Below are positions 1 through 8,603 of a stretch of 64,000 bases of DNA, piece after piece (position 1 is the stretch's first letter; each line of letters opens with the position of its first letter). The stretch lies in contig NZ_SMKX01000009.1 in assembly GCF_004349055.1 (NCBI RefSeq), forward strand, positions 46,936 to 110,935, written 5' to 3'. A program made the position numbers and the translations under genes. The notes under the pieces are model-generated. The model did not search any database, was not told where the DNA came from, and saw nothing but the letters and a program-made list of their open reading frames with translations. The DNA is from Kribbella antibiotica. Lineage in GTDB: Bacteria > Actinomycetota > Actinomycetes > Propionibacteriales > Kribbellaceae.

Positions 1-208
1 TGTCGGGGCAATCCATGCTGGGCGTGCTGCTCGGCGCCGAACTCGGTGTCGAACTCGGGCCGGAGCTCGGCGGGTTGGTGGTCGGCGTACCGGTGGGCTG
101 GGCGGCGGGCGGGGACGCGGAGTTCTCGGAACCGCAGGCGGCGGTCATCCCGAGAACTGCCACGACGAGCGTCGCACCGATCAGGCCCCGTGTCCGTAGT
201 GCACTCAC
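1..208 (-). CDS. Putative lipoprotein, 3' end outside window
   Basis: The N-terminal 69 residues are visible; the gene runs off the left edge. The GTG start at 208 is preceded by an AAGGAC ribosome binding site. The protein begins with a positively charged stretch, a hydrophobic core and a lipobox ending in M-T-A-A-C, so lipid attachment at Cys25 and export to the outer face of the membrane are expected. After the cysteine comes a Pro/Ser/Thr-rich linker typical of actinobacterial surface lipoproteins. The functional domain would be downstream and cannot be identified. Confidence 0.75.
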   Translation of the reverse strand, partial: MSALRTRGLIGATLVVAVLGMTAACGSENSASPPAAQPTGTPTTNPPSSGPSSTPSSAPSSTPSMDCPD

Positions 209-382
209 GACTGGGTCCTTCCGGTTGGCAAGGCCCCCATGATGCTCGACAGGGGTCTCACAGCGGGCGCCAAACCATCACGGCGGTGTGTTGTTCAGGT
301 CACGCCCAGGGATCGTGGGACAACCGAGGCGGACCTGTAACGCGCACGCGCTGTACCCGATTGCGGACTACGATGCTGTCCC

Positions 383-1075
383 GTGGGCCGCAACGACAAC
401 AGAGCCGGTACGGCGCAGCGCGAGCGCGACGAGTGGCAACTCGGCGTCGACTGGGCGCGCTGGCTGCTGGCCGGGAACCATCCGCAGCCGTTGACCATCT
501 ACGGTCTCGTCCTCGAACCGGGCGAGGTCGCATATGTGAACACCCCGGCGCACTACGCCCGGTTGTACCGGGGTAGCGGTCGCTACACGACGAGCGGCGG
601 TTTCATCATCGGCCACCCGGCCCTGGTGGTCGGTGCGCTGGCGGCCAACGCTGCCGTCAATGCCAGCCGCAAGGCCGCAGCGAAGCGCAACACCGAGCTG
701 ATGTGGCGAGACCTGCAAGAGGTTCCGACCGTCGCGACCAACTACCGGATCCTGTGTCAGCTCCCGGGCCGTGGCTGGTTGAGCTTCTACTACAACTCCG
801 TTCAGGAGTTCTATCCCGATCCTGCGAACTGGCGGATCACCTTCGGGTTCCAGGAGGCGGAGCCGTTGCAGCTGGCCGGCCTGGCGTCGCCGACGCTGGC
901 CGTGCTGACTGCGTGGTGTGTGCTTGGAAGCGACCGCTGGCATGGTGAACCGGGAATTCAGCCGCTGCTGCAAGCTGCTTACGCCCCGCAGATCGACCCG
1001 AATGCGGTGGTCGGCGAGGTCGTTGACGAGGAACGTCGTCAGCTCGACACCGGAGAGCCCCCGCAGGCTCGGTAA
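383..1075 (+). CDS. Conserved hypothetical protein, 230 aa
   Basis: GTG start at 383. No domain is recognised. Residues about 70-90 are Ala/Gly-rich and moderately hydrophobic (G-H-P-A-L-V-V-G-A-L-A-A-N-A-A), which could be one membrane segment or a buried helix. The C-terminal half is rich in aromatic residues. It lies 9 nt before a tiny acidic gene and then a hydrolase, all in the same direction, so the three probably form one transcript. High GC at third codon positions fits the chromosomal background. Function unknown. Confidence 0.7.
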   Translation: MGRNDNRAGTAQRERDEWQLGVDWARWLLAGNHPQPLTIYGLVLEPGEVAYVNTPAHYARLYRGSGRYTTSGGFIIGHPALVVGALAANAAVNASRKAAAKRNTELMWRDLQEVPTVATNYRILCQLPGRGWLSFYYNSVQEFYPDPANWRITFGFQEAEPLQLAGLASPTLAVLTAWCVLGSDRWHGEPGIQPLLQAAYAPQIDPNAVVGEVVDEERRQLDTGEPPQAR

Positions 1076-1084
1076 CCTGGACCC

Positions 1085-1228
1085 ATGACAAGCCCGTACG
1101 AGGACGATGAGCCGGTGCTGCCCGACCAGACCCGTGACGACGACCCGCGCAGCTGGGGTGAGAGCGACTCCGGTAGTGACGACGACGATCGCATCCTGCG
1201 CGAGGTCCCGCCGCACCACGGCGGATGA
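1085..1228 (+). CDS. Small acidic protein, 47 aa
   Basis: An ATG at 1085 opens a 47-codon frame beginning M-T-S-P-Y-E-D-D-E-P. It is very rich in Asp (including a D-D-D-D run) and ends in H-H-G-G. Its TGA overlaps the ATG of the next gene as ATGA, so translation is probably coupled to the hydrolase. No known domain, signal or membrane segment. The tight coupling and actinobacterial codon use argue that it is real; the role is unknown. Confidence 0.6.
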   Translation: MTSPYEDDEPVLPDQTRDDDPRSWGESDSGSDDDDRILREVPPHHGG

Positions 1229-1848
1229 CCGCCACCGTTCTGCTGATTCACGGCGGCCTGTGGGAACCCATGGACGCCCAACGGTTCTGGGGTGCGCCGG
1301 GCATCACTGACGGACTCACCGCTGCCGGTCTGACCGTGCTCGCCCCGGACCGCCCGAAGCATCCGGGCAGCTGGGACGTCGAGTTCGACGCCCTGAGTGA
1401 ACTCCTCACGAACCGCGCCGAACCGGTCACGATCGTCGGCGCATCCAACGGGTGCACTGTTGCCGCGCGGCTTACGTTGGCCTACCCCGATCTCGTCGAC
1501 CGCCTCGTGCTCGCGTGGCCTGCCACCGCTGGTGACGCCGAGGTCGACACTCTGACTCTGGCCGGCCTGCTGGGCCGCGGTTGCACACCCGGCGACGCCG
1601 CCCGGCTTCTGGCTGGTGACACTCTTCGCGGTACGACGGACGCCGAGCTGGCCGGTCTGGCCCGGCTCCCAGTCGCCGTTCTGCCGTCGCTGATGGAGAA
1701 CCCGATGCACCAGCGCGCAACGGTCGACGCCTTGCTCCAGTTGGTCCCGGGAAGCCGGGAGCTGTCCGGCTACCCGGAACCACCGCGCCCCGACTTCCCG
1801 CCGTACCTGGACCAGTTCGTCCGGTCGATCGTGGAGTTCGTGAACTAG
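1225..1848 (+). CDS. Alpha/beta-fold hydrolase, 207 aa
   Basis: A small single-domain alpha/beta hydrolase. The oxyanion-hole H-G-G follows the first strand (residues 8-10, V-L-L-I-H-G-G), and the nucleophile elbow is G-A-S-N-G, giving Ser as nucleophile. The cap region is short. The substrate cannot be inferred. The start overlaps the stop of the preceding 47-aa gene (ATGA). The stop overlaps the stop of the convergent mscL gene by 3 nt, so there is no room for a terminator between them. Confidence 0.85.
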   Translation: MTATVLLIHGGLWEPMDAQRFWGAPGITDGLTAAGLTVLAPDRPKHPGSWDVEFDALSELLTNRAEPVTIVGASNGCTVAARLTLAYPDLVDRLVLAWPATAGDAEVDTLTLAGLLGRGCTPGDAARLLAGDTLRGTTDAELAGLARLPVAVLPSLMENPMHQRATVDALLQLVPGSRELSGYPEPPRPDFPPYLDQFVRSIVEFVN

Positions 1849-2240
1849 GAGGAGCGCCGCTGCAGCGCGTCGCGGATCTCCACCAGCAGTTGCTGGTCGG
1901 TGGTCAGCGGCTCGTCAGAAGGTGCCGGCTCCTCGCCGCGCTTGCGACGCTCGGCCAGCTTGTTGAGCGGGAAAATGATGAAGAAGTAGATGGCTGCGGC
2001 GACGAACAGGAAGCTGAGCAGCTCGTTCAGGATCAGGCCGATGTGGAACTCTCCCTTGCCGATGGCGAAGTTCCCGACGCCGCCCAGATCGGGCTGGCCG
2101 AAGATCGCCGCGACCAGTGGGTTGATGAAGTTCTTGACGATGGCGTCGATGATCTTGCCGAACGCTGCGCCGATGACGACGGCGACCGCGAGGTCGACGA
2201 CGTTGCCGCGCATGATGAATTCTTTGAAGCCCTTGAGCAT
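1845..2240 (-). CDS. mscL: Large-conductance mechanosensitive channel MscL, 131 aa
   Basis: MscL forms a homopentameric membrane pore that opens under membrane tension to release solutes on hypo-osmotic shock. The start is the ATG at 2240, beginning M-L-K-G-F-K-E-F-I-M-R-G-N-V-V-D-L-A-V, which is the family's amphipathic N-terminal helix and start of TM1 (V-V-I-G-A-A-F-G-K-I-I). A second hydrophobic segment near residues 75-95 and a charged C-terminal bundle follow. The length is typical. The frame is open further upstream, but that part has no family similarity. It is convergent with the hydrolase gene. Confidence 0.95.
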   Translation of the reverse strand: MLKGFKEFIMRGNVVDLAVAVVIGAAFGKIIDAIVKNFINPLVAAIFGQPDLGGVGNFAIGKGEFHIGLILNELLSFLFVAAAIYFFIIFPLNKLAERRKRGEEPAPSDEPLTTDQQLLVEIRDALQRRSS

Positions 2241-2325
2241 TGCAGTGCCTCCACGAAGCCGATGGTGTACTTCGGTCAACGTAGGACTGCACCGCAGGTC
2301 ACGCGAGGCCACGCGCCGCAGGCGA

Positions 2326-2937
2326 TCAACTCGTGTCCGGCGTCAGGGCCACGCTGATTCTCGAGTTCGTTGTGGCCTGGGCCAGTTTGCCGGCCACCGC
2401 TGGGGACACCCCCACCACGATCAGAGCGCCGGTTGACCGCGAAGCCGGCAGAGCGATCACCGGTACGGCGTGAGCCACCCGCCCAGCCGTGGCAGTCGCC
2501 GTACTGGTCCCGGCGTAGAGGTCGATGCGGTCGCCGACCCGGAGTAGAGCGCTGACGGCGGCATCGTCGATGCGGAACGGATAGGCGACCGACCCCGATG
2601 GAACGAGGCCAGGGCCGAGGAAGCGCGCGTCGGTGAGAGGCTCGCCGGATCTGACCGGCCCGCTCAGCACGCGTGTGGCCAGGTCGGCGCCGGGTTTCAG
2701 CGCTCCGGTCGGCACAGCATCTGCCGGCAGCTCGAGTGATCGAAGATCGCCGGGATCAGGCGGGGCTCCGCCGGGAAGGTCGCGGGCGGCAGCCAGAACG
2801 GCCACCGTCGGGGGAGCGGCGGGAGCAAGAGAAGTGAGGCCGAAGTAGACGGCTGCCGCTGCGGCGACACCGGCGAGAAGACGCCGGTGCCAACGAGCGG
2901 CTCGGGACAGGTCGCGGAGGAACGAAAGTTGCTTCAT
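2326..2937 (-). CDS. SAF-domain membrane protein, CpaB/RcpC-like, 203 aa
   Basis: One N-terminal membrane segment (residues about 20-38) is followed by an SAF domain beginning near V-A-V-L-A-A-A-R-D-L-P-G-G, with the typical 'D-L-R-S-L-E-L-P' and 'R-V-L-S-G-P-V-R-S-G-E-P-L' blocks. The C-terminal half resembles the RcpC/CpaB region. CpaB-type proteins assist Flp/Tad pilus assembly, but no tad genes are nearby, and this stand-alone form is common in actinobacteria next to the fmdB-type gene. The pilus role is therefore only family-level inference. Confidence 0.8.
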   Translation of the reverse strand: MKQLSFLRDLSRAARWHRRLLAGVAAAAAVYFGLTSLAPAAPPTVAVLAAARDLPGGAPPDPGDLRSLELPADAVPTGALKPGADLATRVLSGPVRSGEPLTDARFLGPGLVPSGSVAYPFRIDDAAVSALLRVGDRIDLYAGTSTATATAGRVAHAVPVIALPASRSTGALIVVGVSPAVAGKLAQATTNSRISVALTPDTS

Positions 2938-2993
2938 GCCAGAGAAAGTACGAGTTTCTCCGGCCCTGCTTTCAGTTGTCCACAGGCCAAAAA

Positions 2994-3353
2994 TCAGGCA
3001 GCGCTGGTGGAGCTGGACGAGCTTGACGACGAGGAACCGCCCGAGGACTTCGACGACCCGGAGTCCGAGGACGAGGAGGTGGACGACGTGCTGGAGGACG
3101 ACTCGGACTTGCTCGACGACGACTCCGACTTGCCCGACGACGACTCCGACTTGGCCGGGATCGTGCTCGTACCGCTCGAGCGGCTGTCGTTCCGGTAGAA
3201 ACCGGAGCCCTTGAAGACAACACCCACTGCGTTGAAGACCTTACGCAGCGTGCCCTGGCAGTTCGGGCAGACGGTCAGCGCGTCGTCGGTGAAGCTTTGC
3301 CGCACCTCGAGCGCCTCACCACAGTCGGTGCACTGGTACTGGTACGTCGGCAC
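2994..3353 (-). CDS. FmdB-family zinc-ribbon protein, 119 aa
   Basis: The N-terminal 40 residues are an FmdB/CxxC-CxxC putative regulatory domain: M-P-T-Y-Q-Y-Q-C-T-D-C-G and later C-P-N-C form one zinc ribbon. Residues 30-55 are the conserved 'R-K-V-F-N-A-V-G-V-V-F-K-G-S-G-F-Y' block. The C-terminal half is an almost pure Ser/Lys low-complexity tail, presumably disordered. The family is widespread in actinobacteria, but its function is not firmly established. Confidence 0.9.
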   Translation of the reverse strand: MPTYQYQCTDCGEALEVRQSFTDDALTVCPNCQGTLRKVFNAVGVVFKGSGFYRNDSRSSGTSTIPAKSESSSGKSESSSSKSESSSSTSSTSSSSDSGSSKSSGGSSSSSSSSSTSAA

Positions 3354-3538
3354 GGTTTTGGTTCCCTTCAGGCCGCTGGCACTCCTACTACTCGACTGCT
3401 AATAATGCGTCAGCGGCCCGAAGTATTCCAAACTTCACGCTCAACTCCGCCTCACAACCGCCTCGGGAACGCAGAGCAACGCAAAGTTCAGGCCGACCCC
3501 ATTTGGGCCCCGGGTCCGCATTCTCTACGGTTGGGTCC

Positions 3539-6082
3539 GTGCGTCGCCTGCTTCGAGCCGTCATCATCTGCGGTATAGCGCTCACCACGGTCCTTGTGGT
3601 GATCGCTGGTACTGCTGTCTTCGTGGTCCGCCACTCGTTCCCCTCTTACGACGGGACGATCGAGCTGGCGGGTCTGGACGCCGATGTCGAGGTGGTCCGG
3701 GATGCCAACGGCATCCCGCAGATCTACGCCTCCAACCCGGCCGACCTGTTCGCCGCGCAGGGCTATGTGGCCGCGCAGGACCGGTTCTTCGAGATGGACT
3801 TCCGCCGGCACGTCACCGCGGGCCGGCTGAGTGAGCTGTTCGGCGCGGACGCGCTGGAGACCGACAAGTTCGTCCGCACGCTCGGCTGGCGCCGGGTTGC
3901 GGAGAAGGAGCTCGGCCTGGTCAGCCCGTCCACCCGGCAGTATCTGGACGACTACGCCCGTGGTGTGAACGCCTATCTGGACAAGCACGCCGGCTCCGGC
4001 CTCAGCCTGGAGTACGCCGTACTCGGTCTGAGCCCGAATGGCCGTGGCTACCGTCCGGAGCCGTGGACCGCAGCTGACTCGCTGGCATGGCTGAAGGCGA
4101 TGGCGTGGGGCCTCGGCGGCAACATGAGCGAGGAAATCAACCGGACCAAGCTGCTGGCGACACTGCCGTCGAAGAGTGTCGACGGGCTCTACCCGCCCTA
4201 CCCGTACGACCGGAACGAGCCGATCCTTCCGGCCGCCTCGGTCGCCACGGACGGCAAGTTCAGCGCCACGCCGCCGACCGGATCTGAGCTGCGGCGCGGC
4301 ATGCTGACGCTGGACCTGCTGAAGTCCCTCGACTCGGTGGAGAAGGTCGTCAAGGGCCTGCCGCAGCTGCTTGGCCAGGGCGAGGGCATCGGCTCGAACT
4401 CGTGGGTCGTGTCCGGTGACCACACCACCAGCGGGAAGCCGCTGCTGGCCAACGACCCGCACCTGGGCGCCACCATGCCCGGTGTCTGGACGCAGGTCGG
4501 TCTGCACTGCACCAGCGTCAGCCGCGCCTGCCCGTACGACGTCTCCGGCTTCAGCTTTGCCGGACTGCCCGGTGTGGTGATCGGCCACAACGGTGCGATC
4601 TCCTGGGGCTTCACCAACCTCGACCCCGATGTCCAGGATCTCTACCTGGAGAAGGTCGAGGGGGACAACGTCCTCTACAACAACCGCTGGAAGCCGCTGA
4701 CCAAGCGCGAGGAGACCTTCCAGGTCGCCGGCCAGGACGACCCGGTGAAGATCACTGTGCGGGAGTCCCGGCACGGCCCAATCATCTCCGACCTCGATGA
4801 CAAGAGCACCGAGACCGGCAAGCTGGCAGCAGAGCGCGAGAAGGTCGCCAAGCCGTACAGCGTCGCCTTGCAGTGGACCGCGCTGCGCCCGGGCAAGACC
4901 GCCGACGCGCTGTTCGCGATCAACCGCGCGCAGAACTGGGACCAGTTCCGCGATGCCGCGAAGCTCTTCGACGTCCCGTCGCAGAACCTCATCTATGCCG
5001 ACACCGAGGGGCACATCGGCTACCAAGCGGCCGGCCAGGTCCCGATCCGCAGGGTCGCCAGCGGGAAGTGGCCGGTCGCCGGCTGGGACCCGAAGAACGA
5101 CTGGGACGGCTACATCAAGTTCGACTCGATGCCGACCGAGTTCGACCCGGCTGACGGCATCATCGTCACGGCGAACCAGGCCGTGGTGCCGAAGACCTAC
5201 CCGTACTTCCTGACCGACAGCCGGGACTACGGCTACCGCTCGCAGCAGATCCTGGACCGGATCAAGGCGGCCGGCACACTGGACGTCGCCAAGATGGCGG
5301 AGATCCAGCTCGACACCAAGAACCGGGCCGCCGAGATGCTCGTGCCGTCCCTGCTCAAGATCGGGATCAACGACGCCTTCGATCGGCAGGGACAGGACAC
5401 GCTGAAGGGCTGGGACTTCACGCAGCCGGCCGACTCCGCGCCCGCGGCGTACTTCAACGTCGTCTGGCGGAACCTGCTCGCGCTGACCTTCCACGACCAG
5501 TTGCCGAAGGAGGCCTGGCCGAACGGCGGGTCGCGCTGGGTGGAGGTCGTGCACACCCTGATCGGCCAGCCAACCAGCAGCTGGTGGGACGACCTGCGGA
5601 CGCCGCAGAAGGAGAGCCGCGACGACATCCTCCGGCAGGCGCTGGTGGATGCCCGGACCGAGATCACCAAGAAGATGGCCCGTGAACCTTCCAACTGGAA
5701 GTGGGGTCAGCTGCACACGCTCACACTGGAGAACCAGACCCTGGGCACCTCCGGGATCGGCGTGGTGGAGAAGCTGTTCAACCGCGGTCCGTACGAGCTC
5801 GGTGGCGGCGCATCGATCGTCAACGCAACCTCCTGGGACGCATCCGTGGGCTACGAGGTGACCGCGGTGCCGTCGATGCGGATGGTCGTCGACCTGTCCG
5901 ACTTCGACAAGTCACGCTGGATCAACCTGACTGGTACGTCGGGCCACGCGTTCTCGAAGAACTACACCGACCAGACCGAGCTGTGGGTCAAGGGCGAGAC
6001 GCTGCCCTGGGCGTTCACCCGTGGTTCCATCGAGGCAACGCGTAAGCACACGCTGACCTTCACCAGCAAGCCCGAGCGGTAA
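3539..6082 (+). CDS. Penicillin acylase family N-terminal nucleophile hydrolase, 847 aa
   Basis: An Ntn-type amidase made as a precursor that cleaves itself into alpha and beta subunits. An N-terminal signal or anchor helix (R-R-L-L-R-A-V-I-I-C-G-I-A-L) indicates export. The alpha chain contains the family block 'D-A-N-G-I-P-Q-I-Y-A' and 'F-A-A-Q-G-Y-V-A-A-Q-D-R'. Autocleavage is expected before Ser286 in G-S-N-S-W, with the beta-chain signature 'L-L-A-N-D-P-H-L' just after. Such enzymes hydrolyse amides such as penicillins or acyl-homoserine lactones; the substrate is unknown here. I chose the GTG at 3539, next to the signal sequence. An in-frame TTG at 3503 is possible. Confidence 0.9.
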   Translation: MRRLLRAVIICGIALTTVLVVIAGTAVFVVRHSFPSYDGTIELAGLDADVEVVRDANGIPQIYASNPADLFAAQGYVAAQDRFFEMDFRRHVTAGRLSELFGADALETDKFVRTLGWRRVAEKELGLVSPSTRQYLDDYARGVNAYLDKHAGSGLSLEYAVLGLSPNGRGYRPEPWTAADSLAWLKAMAWGLGGNMSEEINRTKLLATLPSKSVDGLYPPYPYDRNEPILPAASVATDGKFSATPPTGSELRRGMLTLDLLKSLDSVEKVVKGLPQLLGQGEGIGSNSWVVSGDHTTSGKPLLANDPHLGATMPGVWTQVGLHCTSVSRACPYDVSGFSFAGLPGVVIGHNGAISWGFTNLDPDVQDLYLEKVEGDNVLYNNRWKPLTKREETFQVAGQDDPVKITVRESRHGPIISDLDDKSTETGKLAAEREKVAKPYSVALQWTALRPGKTADALFAINRAQNWDQFRDAAKLFDVPSQNLIYADTEGHIGYQAAGQVPIRRVASGKWPVAGWDPKNDWDGYIKFDSMPTEFDPADGIIVTANQAVVPKTYPYFLTDSRDYGYRSQQILDRIKAAGTLDVAKMAEIQLDTKNRAAEMLVPSLLKIGINDAFDRQGQDTLKGWDFTQPADSAPAAYFNVVWRNLLALTFHDQLPKEAWPNGGSRWVEVVHTLIGQPTSSWWDDLRTPQKESRDDILRQALVDARTEITKKMAREPSNWKWGQLHTLTLENQTLGTSGIGVVEKLFNRGPYELGGGASIVNATSWDASVGYEVTAVPSMRMVVDLSDFDKSRWINLTGTSGHAFSKNYTDQTELWVKGETLPWAFTRGSIEATRKHTLTFTSKPER

Positions 6083-6094
6083 GTCAGCACAGCG

Positions 6095-6643
6095 CTAGCC
6101 GAGCGGAAGCAGCCCGGTAGGTGTGAGCGCCGCATGGACCAGATGGTCGTGCGGATCGGACGGTAGGGCGTCGACAACCTCGGAGTCGTAGACGGCCGCC
6201 CAGATCGGCGTACCGGTGGTGACGCGGGTGAGTGCGCGGTCGTAGGAGCCCCCGCCGCGGCCGAGCCGGACGCCGTCGTGTGCAACGGCCAGGGCCGGGC
6301 AGATGACCAGGTCGGCGGTGCTGATCGCCGCCGAACCCAGATCGGTTCGCGGCTCAGACAGTCCGAGCCGGCCGGGGACCAGGTCGGCTGCACCGGGCGC
6401 GATACCCCAGCCGAGGTCATTGTCGGCGTACAGGATCGGTAGCAGGACCTCATGGTTGCCGGAGAGCAGCCAGTCGATCAGTGCGCCGGTCTTCGGTTCC
6501 GGGCCCATCGAGACGTACAGGGCGATCCGCCGTGCGCTCTGCACGGCCGGGAGTGAGCGGGCACTTGGCAGCAGGTCCCCCGCAGGCCTCGCAGTGCGGG
6601 CGGAGAGGAAGTGCTGACGCGCAACGGCCTTCGACGCGAACAC
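6095..6643 (-). CDS. 5-formyltetrahydrofolate cyclo-ligase, 182 aa
   Basis: Catalyses ATP-dependent conversion of 5-formyl-THF to 5,10-methenyl-THF in the folate one-carbon pool. The diagnostic C-terminal motif G-R-G-G-G-S-Y-D-R is present near residue 130. So are the 'Y-V-S-M-G-P-E' strand and the 'P' and 'D-L-V-I-C-P-A-L-A' blocks of the family. The start is a GTG at 6643, and the length is normal. The gene is convergent with the acylase and divergent from the UDP-glucose pyrophosphorylase gene. Confidence 0.92.
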   Translation of the reverse strand: MFASKAVARQHFLSARTARPAGDLLPSARSLPAVQSARRIALYVSMGPEPKTGALIDWLLSGNHEVLLPILYADNDLGWGIAPGAADLVPGRLGLSEPRTDLGSAAISTADLVICPALAVAHDGVRLGRGGGSYDRALTRVTTGTPIWAAVYDSEVVDALPSDPHDHLVHAALTPTGLLPLG

Positions 6644-6710
6644 GGCTTGATAGTAGGCGGGCGTGACGCGGTTAACACTGCGATTGGCCCGTGTCCCCTA
6701 GGGTTGCTTC

Positions 6711-8102
6711 ATGAGTGAGGCGGGGTTACAGCAGGCTCAGGAGAAGATGCGGGCGGCCGGTACGGCGGAGGTCGCTATTCGCGTGTTCACGCACTACTAC
6801 CGGTTGCTGGAGTCCGGACAGCTGGGATCGATCCGCGAGGAAGACATCGATCCGGTTGGCGATCTGCCGCATCTGGACCACCTGGACCCTGAGCCTGACG
6901 CGATGCGCGCCGCACTGGCCGAGACGGTGGTGATCAAGCTCAACGGTGGCCTCGGTACGTCGATGGGTGTCACCGGACCGAAGTCCGCGCTGCCGGTCAA
7001 GGACGGTCTGAGCTTCCTCGACATCATCGCCCGGCAGATCCTCACCACTCGGCGCCAGTACGACGTACCGCTGCCGCTGGTGCTCATGAACTCCTTCCGC
7101 ACCAAGGAGGAGTCTCTGCAGATCCTGAGCGAGTACGACGGTCTGGCGGTTGACGGTCTGCCACTGAGCTTCCTGCAGAACATGGAACCCAAGCTCCTCG
7201 CGGATGACCTCACGCCGGCCGAGTGGGACGCGGATCCGGAGCTGGCCTGGTGCCCACCGGGCCATGGCGACCTGTTCACCGCTCTGGTTGCTTCCGGGAC
7301 GCTGGATGCGCTGCGTGAGCGCGGTTTCCGGCATGCGTTCATTTCGAACGCCGACAACCTCGGTGCGACCGCGGACCCGCGGATCGCTGCCTGGATGGCC
7401 GAGCATGAGGTGCCGTTCGGGATGGAGGTCTGCCGGCGGACCCGGTCCGACCGCAAGGGCGGGCATGTGGCCGTCCGTAAGTCAGACGGCCGCCTGATCC
7501 TGCGTGACAGCGCACAGGTCGCGGAGGGGGAGACGCAGTTCTTCCAGGACGTCACCCGGCACCGCACCTTCAACACGAACAACCTGTGGATCGACCTGGA
7601 TCGCCTGGCCGACCTGATGGACGGCCACGACGGCATCCTCGGGCTGCCGATCATGGTGAACCGCAAGACCGTCGACCCGGCCGACCCCACTTCGCCCAAG
7701 GTGATCCAGCTGGAGACCGGGATGGGGACGGCGATCGAGATCTTCGAGGGCTCGCAGGCGGTGATCGTGGATCGCAGCCGGTTCAAGCCGGTGAAGACCA
7801 CCAACGACCTGCTCGTCCTGCGCTCGGATGTGTACCAGCTCGACGACGCCGGGGACCTCACCACCACGCACGACGGCGACGAGCCGTACGTCGATCTGGA
7901 CCCGGAGTACTTCAAGATCCTGGCCGACTTCGACAGCCGGTTCCCGGTTGGTGCGCCGTCGCTGGTCCGGGCGGACCGGCTCGAGGTGCGAGGCGACGTG
8001 GTGTTCGGCAAGGATGTGACGGTGATCGGTGAGGTGGAGATCGAGGCGGCTGCGGGTGAGCGGCGGCTGGTCGCGGACGGCACGGTTCTCGAAGGCTCAT
8101 GA
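6711..8102 (+). CDS. UTP-glucose-1-phosphate uridylyltransferase, eukaryote-type, 463 aa
   Basis: Makes UDP-glucose from UTP and glucose-1-phosphate. It belongs to the long UDPGP family, not the short GalU family. Residues 75-85 give the nucleotide-binding block L-N-G-G-L-G-T-S-M-G, followed by 'K-S-A-L-P-V-K-D-G' (catalytic Lys) and 'M-N-S-F-R-T'. The metal-binding region 'N-A-D-N-L-G-A' and a C-terminal beta-helix-like part ('V-F-G-K-D-V-T-V-I-G-E-V') are visible. It is coupled to the following GNAT gene by an ATGA overlap. This long form is typical of Propionibacteriales and eukaryotes, which helps place the organism. Confidence 0.93.
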   Translation: MSEAGLQQAQEKMRAAGTAEVAIRVFTHYYRLLESGQLGSIREEDIDPVGDLPHLDHLDPEPDAMRAALAETVVIKLNGGLGTSMGVTGPKSALPVKDGLSFLDIIARQILTTRRQYDVPLPLVLMNSFRTKEESLQILSEYDGLAVDGLPLSFLQNMEPKLLADDLTPAEWDADPELAWCPPGHGDLFTALVASGTLDALRERGFRHAFISNADNLGATADPRIAAWMAEHEVPFGMEVCRRTRSDRKGGHVAVRKSDGRLILRDSAQVAEGETQFFQDVTRHRTFNTNNLWIDLDRLADLMDGHDGILGLPIMVNRKTVDPADPTSPKVIQLETGMGTAIEIFEGSQAVIVDRSRFKPVKTTNDLLVLRSDVYQLDDAGDLTTTHDGDEPYVDLDPEYFKILADFDSRFPVGAPSLVRADRLEVRGDVVFGKDVTVIGEVEIEAAAGERRLVADGTVLEGS

Positions 8103-8593
8103 AATACCCCACCGCCCCGATGGACGACCTGCTGATCCGGCCGCTGGAGCCGTACGACACCGACGATGCTGCGCAGGTCTGGTGGCGCTCGCGGCATGCG
8201 CCGGGGGCACAGCTACCGCCGGCGATCCACACCGCTGAGCAGGTGGAGACGTGGTTCGCCGATGTCCTGCTGCCGGATGCGCAGACCTGGGTGGGGCTCG
8301 ACGACGGCCGCATCGTCGCCGTACTGACGCTGGACGGCGACGACCTCGACCAGCTGTACGTCGACCCTGAGCTGGCTGGTCGTGGCATCGGATCGACACT
8401 GGTCGACTTGGCCAAGGACCTGCGGCCCGGCGGGCTTGCGCTGTGGACCTTTCAGACCAATCTGAAGGCCCAGGCGTTCTACCGCTCACACGGTTTCACT
8501 GAGGTACGTCGTACCGATGGCGCGGCCAACGAGGAGCGCGCACCGGACGTCCGGATGGTGTGGGGTCAGCACCCGGAAGGCGCCACCGACTAG
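8099..8593 (+). CDS. GNAT-family N-acetyltransferase, 164 aa
   Basis: An acetyl-CoA-dependent transferase. The acetyl-CoA binding motif A is 'L-Y-V-D-P-E-L-A-G-R-G-I-G-S-T-L-V' near residues 80-96, and the C-terminal part has 'A-Q-A-F-Y-R-S-H-G-F-T-E-V'. The substrate is unknown. The start overlaps the stop of the uridylyltransferase gene (ATGA). It is followed 10 nt later by moeA, so it sits inside the molybdenum-cofactor transcription unit. Confidence 0.9.
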   Translation: MKYPTAPMDDLLIRPLEPYDTDDAAQVWWRSRHAPGAQLPPAIHTAEQVETWFADVLLPDAQTWVGLDDGRIVAVLTLDGDDLDQLYVDPELAGRGIGSTLVDLAKDLRPGGLALWTFQTNLKAQAFYRSHGFTEVRRTDGAANEERAPDVRMVWGQHPEGATD

Positions 8594-8603
8594 GGTCAGC
8601 CTG

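Noticed and set aside
3488..5716. Open frame of about 740 codons opposite the penicillin acylase gene
   Set aside because: Arg/Val/Leu-rich shadow of high-GC coding; no domain, and the + strand has clear catalytic motifs.
6797..8197. Open frame of about 460 codons opposite the uridylyltransferase gene
   Set aside because: Ser/Arg-rich composition typical of antisense frames; the + strand protein is unmistakable.
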